This document shows positions 57,993 through 64,000 of a stretch of 64,000 nucleotides of DNA, piece after piece. This DNA is from Rhipicephalus microplus (lineage: Eukaryota > Arthropoda > Arachnida > Ixodida > Ixodidae). Within the stretch, counting starts at the first letter, position 1, and the number at the start of each line of letters is the position of its first letter. The notes beneath the pieces are model-generated. The model saw only the letters and a program-made list of their open reading frames with translations. It made no database searches and was not told the DNA's origin. Made by a program: the position numbers and the translations under genes. The stretch covers positions 205,093,601-205,157,600 of the forward strand of contig NC_134701.1 of assembly GCF_043290135.1 (NCBI RefSeq). Reading direction: 5' to 3'.

Positions 57993-58187
57993 GAGCACGC
58001 TCTCTGTCACTGCCCTCATTCCAGCGTGCAAAGACGGCAGCTAGCTGCTGCGTTAGCTCGTCTTGACAAGAGACGCTTGTCAGAACAGTCAGTTCTTGAA
58101 AGGCCAAAAAATCGTTCTTCGCACAAAAAATTAGTGAAGGCCTTATTGAACTTTTTGCGTGGTTGTGGCCTATTGAATAGGCCATAG
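57990..58187 (+). pseudogene. LINE ORF2 C-terminal end fragment
   Basis: An open 65-codon segment reads LEHALCHCPHSSVQRRQLAA, then ARLDKRRLSEQSVL, then KALLNFLRGCGLLNRP and a stop. This is the terminal HX4C zinc motif and FLRxxGL ending of a tick LINE ORF2. A T/C-rich 3' UTR with (TC)n follows to about 58375. Same ending type as the fragment at 30525. Confidence 0.65.
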
Positions 58188-58375
58188 CACTCCAGCTCAG
58201 GTTTTTTTGTTTTCTGTTTCTCGCGTCTACTTTGCTTTTCGCTTTCTTTCCCATCTTTATTTCTTATTCTCCCTTTCCTTAGTGCAGAGTAGCAAACTGG
58301 ATGCTCCAATTTCTGGTTAACCTCCCTGCCTTTCCATAATTTTATTCTCTCTCTCTCCGCTCTCTCTTTAGTTTG

Positions 58376-60680
58376 TATGCATGTTTTTTCACCTGCATCC
58401 TTATCTGTTTGCTTCGCAAGCATAATGAATGAGAGCAGTTTTCTCATTTTGCCTGCCATAATACAAGATTGTTCCTTAAGCCATTTCTGTTATCCTGCTA
58501 TCCAACGCGACAATCGTTTTGCAGACCAAACTACCACACTACATTTATGGTCCCTTAAACTCTTCTAACCATCACCAGGTGATGTGCCAGACAGATTTCG
58601 CTAGTTACCGGTGTCCTGTTATCAAAATAGCAGCCCGCCAAACACACAAAGGAACTGGGAAAACTCCAAACTCCATCATTCAATTATTGAATGCACTCGC
58701 GTTTATCTCCAAGTTTTCGCAATGCTGAATTCCCTAATGTCTTGCACATTAAAAAACAGCCCCATTCATCCTGTTTCCTTCATTGTACTTTGCGCTTGAT
58801 CTTGAAGTCTTTATTTTTATCATATTTTTACCCTTAAATTTAACATCTTCTTTACGACCATTTGCCAGAAAAGTATATGTCCATTCTTAGGTTATAAATA
58901 TATCTATGCCACAATCGTGCGCTGTAATGAAATGAAAATTACACGCATGCGTACGGTCTATGGATATTCTGCGTTCTTCCTACCAGAATAATTGTGTAAA
59001 TACTAAAAAAACCCTGAAAGCGCTGACCCTCAATTGAGCCGTTTTTCCGGCACACATTTCTAACGGCATGTTTTTATAAAAAACACATAAATATTCAAAT
59101 CTTTTCGTAAACACGTGCAAATGCAGTGCAGCCAAACAATTATAAATAACGAAAAGTGATCGCAATACTTATCAGTAACGGTTGATTAAAAGCTTGGAAA
59201 CAGCTTCAGTCATGAGGGATATCTTTACGTTAGGCTGTCGCATCACGCTCGACAAGTATTATTAACGTGTTAAGTCGGAAAGAAGCTTAGCGCTGTGAGA
59301 AAGAAAGCTTTTCAGGCCGCCAAACAATCTGCATTTCTAGCACTTTGCTTTGTGTTTTTAAAGTGCACACCAGGCTGCTTTTGTTTGTTTCATTAAGAAC
59401 GGCGGCGGACAAATTATGGTTACTAAGTGCACAAAGTTATTTATAAGTTTCAAAATAATATATTTGAGGAACAGGAAGATTTTGAAAAGAAAGCCACTCA
59501 GAACAACTGTGAAAACGCTGGACAATAGGGACATAAGAGATTACCTGAAATTAAGAGAAAAATTCAACGATTTCCTGCTAAAGGGAACAATATGTGCATT
59601 CCAAGCAGTGGGGAGGTGGTTCACTTGAGCGGAAGATGCTGTACTTCATTGACAGCTTGTGCTGGAGCTAACGCTGACACTGGAGGTGATGTTGACGCTG
59701 GCGCTCATTGCGGCGTTGCGCAGGGGAGGATAAGGCGCAAGCGCTCCGTCCTTTTTATGCCGTGGAGCTACAGTGGCACCTCCCCCCCCCCCCCCCCCGT
59801 GGAGTATGTAGCTGTAGCACCACTTGTCGTGCGTGACGCTGCGTAGAATAGAGGATTTCTAGAGGAATTTGAGGGGGACATAGGAGAGTATAAGAAAGGG
59901 GAGAGGGGGCTTGGGAGAGGAGGAAAGAGAAGGAGACAAACATGAGCTCGGAGGTGACGCTGCGGAAATGAAGGAGGGAGGGACGGACATAGCCCCCGCC
60001 GTAAGCTGCGTCGCATCTAACTAACGTTTTTGCGTGCTATACCGATAAGTAACGAATAAACACTAGGTTTCCGACTCGCTTATATTGTTGGTGAATATAT
60101 TATGGAGGGCTCCTTTCATATACCAAAACGCCCTTCAAACTGCATTGATTTATTGGTAATACCTGAAAGGTACCACATGGGGCATTACACGAGGAGTGAC
60201 GAAGAAAAAATATTGGCGGGTCAGGTTATATTTCATGACTTCAAAGATGGTCTTCGACGGCAGCCTTGAATTGAGCAGTGTCAGTGATGAGAGCAATATG
60301 TGAAGGGCGGGCATTCCATTTTCCGCCAGTATGCAGAAAAATTAATGTTGATGGGTGGTCGTGTGCGCACGTGGCTGATACACAGCGTTTTGGTGAGAGT
60401 GACGAGAGGAGCGATGTGCCCGAACGCTCATTTGGTTTCCTGTGGCGCAATTATGTAAAAGTTCCAAATCCGGACAAAGGCGGTCTCTTCCATTGAGTCG
60501 CACGCAATTGGGCCATACAAGCTGTGACGAATGCTGTGACGTTATGAGTGACGTGAACTGGAGTGTCACGTGACTCTTTTTTTTCGGTTTTCGGAGAAAG
60601 GCGATGGAACGGTCGGAGAGACTGTCCGAAAGCAACCGGATGGATTGAAATGGCTGCAAGGTGGCCTGGATTGGATTGAA
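58376..60680. other. Intergenic; C17 run and purine-rich tract
   Basis: No gene. A C run lies at 59782-59798 and a G/A-rich tract at 59850-60000. 60111-60200 has weak SINE-like words. Any promoter or terminal repeat of the transposase relic should lie in the last few hundred bases but was not found. Confidence 0.4.
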
Positions 60681-62476
60681 ATGGAAAAAATGCGCGACTT
60701 TTCGGCACCGGGGCACTTAGACAACATGGCGTTTCCCACTGACACGGTACTTCGCCTTGCCTGTGCGGTAGCTTTAACCGAGCAGAGGCGACGACGCGAG
60801 GTAAAAGATGCATTTGAAGAGTTCAGCGAAGAAGAGTTCCGGCAATGTTTTCGTCTGTCCAAACGAACAGTGCGTAGCTTGTGCCACGAACTTGATCCTA
60901 TCATCGGATGCCAGCGAGCCAGTGGCCTTTCCACAGAGAGAAAGGTGTTGTGCGCGCTGCGATTTTTCGCCACCGGTAGCTTCCAGAAGAGCATTGGTCG
61001 CGAGGAACACATCGGCATGTCTCAGCCGGCGGTGAGCAACACCATCCACGAGGTGACGGAGGCGATCATTACCGTGGCTGCTAGAAAAAGGGTGGCGGAC
61101 TTCCTACTGACAACAGCTGCTAAGGATGAAGCAAAGGTGGAGTTTGTGCTACGCGGTTGCATCCCAGGGGTGCTGGCGTGTGCCGATGGCACGTTGGTCA
61201 CCATTCGCAAGCCAGAGGGATTCAGACTGGCCGACACGGCGAGCTTCATGTCCAGAAGGGGCTATTATGTCCTAACGTCATGATCGTAAGTACTGTTGGG
61301 ATCGTTTATTACTCGCCCTTCGGAGCAATTGTTCAGTTGTGACGCCAAAGCTGGAAAAAGTAATAATGCAACGAATGAAAAAGAACCTGCAGGGAATTGG
61401 GTGCGAGCTAGATGGTGGCTCGCAAGGCCTCGGTAATAATAAGTGGCAAGTGTTTTGTGCGTGAGCCAGTTGCCGTTTTTGCACTGGCATGCATACGCAA
61501 TTGAATTGTGCATTTTAGAGGTAATCGGTAATATGGGCAGCAGACGTAGCAGAAGTATATACACGACAGGGAAGTATTTCCAACACGAAAGTGCTTACAA
61601 TCACAATTGGACGAGCTGGCTTTGGTATTTACGAGTGTTCTTTCCCAAGAGCAACGCGTAGCTTTTCACTTATCGATCATTCAGTGGAAGTCGTAGTTAT
61701 GTGTACAGCAGAGGTGGGGTCGTTGCCCCCACACTCCCCCCTCCTCAGTGTGCTACACCCTGTGTTTCCTTCTAAGTGAAGCTCCTTGTACCAATGACTG
61801 TACTAGTACGCATTGTTTCCTGCATATGCGTAGAAAAAAGGGATTTATTCTGAGTATAAATGCAGTACTATTTTATATCGCTCCTCATCGCAGCTGTGCA
61901 AAGCATGGCTGCGCATAATTGTCATAGACCCATGATTCCCAGATTAGTGCCACAACTCCTGGGTGTGGGAACACAACCCACTGCGTGCACGCCTAGCTGC
62001 ACATCTGCAGCCTGGCGAATATCTGCTTGGTAAGTATTAATGTGTACTATCTGGGCAGAGCACTCAGCTTTTATGCTTACATTGCAGGAGACGCAGGCTA
62101 TCCCCTCAAGCCATGGCTCCTAATTCCAGTCCTTTGCAGTCAACCGTGCAACACTTCCGAAGGCCGATACAACAAGGAGCACGCATCCATGCACAATGTT
62201 GTGTAAAGGTGTATCGCCGTGTTGAAAAGCAAGTTCCGCTGCTTGCAGCACTTTCGAACGATGCTCTACAACCCCGATCGGGCAGCGCAAATCATCTATG
62301 CTTGCTTTGCTCTCCACAACATTGCGTTGCATGCAGGCGACTGGACCTTGGACGAGTATGTCGTAGACATGCCACCAGCTGAGGATGACGATGGAGAGCC
62401 AAGGGGGAGCCATATGCTCACACCACGCAACGTGCTGCTCAGAGACGGCAGCAGTGCTGTCTTGGACCTTTTTTGA
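60681..62476 (+). pseudogene. PIF/Harbinger-type transposase (HARBI1-like), three exons, inactivated
   Basis: Exon 1 (60681-61285) has a helix-turn-helix region (GMSQPAVSNTIHEVTEAI) and the first catalytic Asp (CADGT, codon 61185-61187). A one-base loss near its end gives a TGA at 61281-61283. Exon 2 (61894-62029) carries TGA 61933 and TAG 61945, then HNSWVWEHNP. Exon 3 (62088-62476) has the second Asp in GDAGYPL (codon 62090). At 62204-62206, 38 codons on, TAA stands where the DDE catalytic Glu is expected, followed by RCIAVLKSKFRCL and a clear end. Donors are gtaagt and acceptors gcag/ttgcag. Candidate starts are the ATGs at 60681 and 60726. It could once have been a transposon gene or a domesticated HARBI1-like gene; it is now dead. 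Confidence 0.85.
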
Positions 62477-63249
62477 AGTACACAGGAACGGTGAGTTTTC
62501 ATGTTTTCATATCCCACACATAGTTTATTTACACTGATTCTAGTGCATCTAGACATGAAAGGGCTGTGTTTGCCACATTTGAATACACAGAGTACTTACT
62601 TGTGCTTCAATATGAAGCAAGGTGGCAATGTCAAAATGCTGCATTTTCTTTAAGTGGCACATGAAATATGCAACAGAAACACCCTTTTCCATAATAGCGA
62701 TCACAGTCACAACAGACTAGATTGAAGCAAGCATATATGAGCGGCACTCTGTGCTGAATGTTGCTATCACAAAATTGTGCGAACAATGCAGCAACGTCTC
62801 AAAATTCTTTTCACCAGAACGCATAAAAATCGAGATTCCATTAGTAACATGTTGTATGAACACATGATACATAAGTCCATATCTTGTCATAGTGACTGAC
62901 TACAAGCATTCAATTGTGCACGCCAGGCTTGACGAGCAATTGTGCTTGTCAAGTTGTGCTGTTTTTTTTTGCTCATTGTCCTAAACATTGTGTGAATGTT
63001 AAAATAACATTTATTTGAATTCACGGCTGCAGTCATGCTGCAATGCTAAAAAATATGCAAATCAAGACGGCAAACAACAGGCGAGTTGTTTTGATAACAT
63101 ACAGCATGAATAATTCCCTCAGCCATCTCGCGGCTCCCAAGCCATACGACGTTCGAAATTTATTCCCGCAAAGAGTCGTTTACAACGAGAACTAGATGAA
63201 ATCAATCGCTGGCACGTTGCTGTGATGACCATTTTCCTCTGTAAAACTG
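62477..63249. other. Sequence downstream of the transposase relic
   Basis: AT-rich, no gene. No inverted partner of upstream sequence noticed that would mark the Harbinger terminal repeats. Confidence 0.4.
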
Positions 63250-63372
63250 TGCGAGATGACCACTTACTAGCTTAGCGCTCCCAAACAAGATGCGAGATGA
63301 CCACTTACTAGCTTAGCGCTCCCAAACAAGATGCGAGATGACCACTTACTAGCTTAGCGCTCCCAAACAAGA
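63250..63372 (+). repeat. 41-bp tandem repeat, three units
   Basis: Three consecutive units starting tgcgagatgaccacttacta at 63250, 63291 and 63332, without differences that I can see. Non-coding (41 is not a multiple of three). Confidence 0.95.
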
Positions 63373-64000
63373 TTCGGAATGTAGTTGTTGCATCTTAGCC
63401 TCATTGTGCTGAAATGAAAATATCACAGTGAACTGCAAAACAGTGTGATGCAAAAAGATATCACATTACTACACTATGTGGTAATGCTGAATAAAAATCA
63501 CAGTGAGCTAGAAAACACAGTGGGACAATACAAATATCAAAGAAACATTAACAGAAAATGTCAACTATACACTCGTGGTCTCCGTGTGAATGACTGGACA
63601 CCTTTGAAATGTGGGTAAAAAACACTGCCACTAGAACAGCTCGAACATACATTGAGAAATGCATATATCGAACATAAAAAATTCTGCACTCCTTATACAA
63701 AGTAAATGCTAACCTAAATCTAGTAATATGTACTAAATGCAAACAAAAAACGAATAAAATAGAACATGAACAGCAACACGTAAACATATCAAAAACACTA
63801 AACCAATTATGAATGATAAAAAGTTGAAAACATGGCGAAAAACAAACTAAACTATGTATATGTCTCCAGAAGCGTATAAAATTGAACATGAACAGCAGCA
63901 CCTAAACACATTGAAACCGACAAATCTATAATGAATGATGACAAGAAAAAACATTGAACACATGACGAAAAATTAAACTAAACTACGTATCCCTTTCTCG
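63373..64000. other. AT-rich end of window
   Basis: Repeated atgaacagca(a/g)cac and aaaattgaac/aaaatagaac words at about 63755-63780 and 63870-63900 suggest a weak local duplication of about 120 bp. No gene. Confidence 0.45.

Noticed and set aside
60278..60496. 72-codon ORF upstream of the transposase as a Harbinger Myb-like partner
   Set aside because: No tryptophan-spaced Myb/SANT pattern is visible and the ORF is short.

Overview
The window is gene-poor, repeat-dense animal nuclear DNA and most probably comes from an ixodid (hard) tick. The main evidence is at least nine copies, in both orientations, of one tRNA-derived SINE with an A box, a B box and a conserved body. From memory it resembles the Ruka SINE family of ixodid ticks. 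Several arthropod-type non-LTR retrotransposons, a Gypsy element and a PIF/Harbinger transposase relic support this. I recognise no host gene with a known function. The only possible non-transposon gene is a 104-residue Arg/Glu-rich repeat ORF at 18075-18389, behind a well-placed TATA/initiator pair.

Layout. Positions 1-8936 hold SINEs, a 42-bp minisatellite (4997-5200), diverged repeats and featureless AT-rich DNA. Positions 8937-17247 are a cluster of young insertions. First comes a LINE (8937-12977) with an open 1210-residue ORF2 (endonuclease, reverse transcriptase, RNase H, zinc motif) and a perfect 13-bp target-site duplication. Next is a non-autonomous LTR retrotransposon (13055-16983) with two LTRs of 1057 bp between which I saw no difference. 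Last is a SINE (16999-17234) with a perfect 13-bp duplication, part of which the LTR element used as its own target. Positions 17727-18389 hold tandem repeats, a core promoter and the repeat-protein ORF.

Positions 23285-28842 are a Gypsy retrotransposon with 127-bp LTRs and disrupted gag and pol. Positions 28843-34852 hold LINE 3' fragments, SINEs and a longer LINE reverse-transcriptase relic. Positions 34886-36504 hold a foldback repeat made of tetranucleotide arms and a separate 68-bp inverted-repeat pair. Positions 36505-41974 show nothing I can assign. Positions 41975-54150 contain three decayed LINEs, one on the plus strand and two on the minus strand, with a SINE at the junction of the first two. 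Positions 56036-58190 are a mosaic of foldback-type modules, a hairpin, a direct repeat and a LINE 3' end. Positions 60681-62476 are a three-exon PIF/Harbinger transposase pseudogene whose expected catalytic Glu codon is a stop. Positions 63250-63372 are three 41-bp tandem copies.

The window reads as a layered record of transposition. The LINE machinery of the 9290 type is a plausible source of mobilisation for the SINEs (inference). The non-autonomous LTR element must have used another element's reverse transcriptase and integrase. The most unusual items are the identical-LTR element without pol, the foldback family with tetranucleotide arms, the 36232-36504 inverted repeat and the promoter/repeat-protein locus near 18000.
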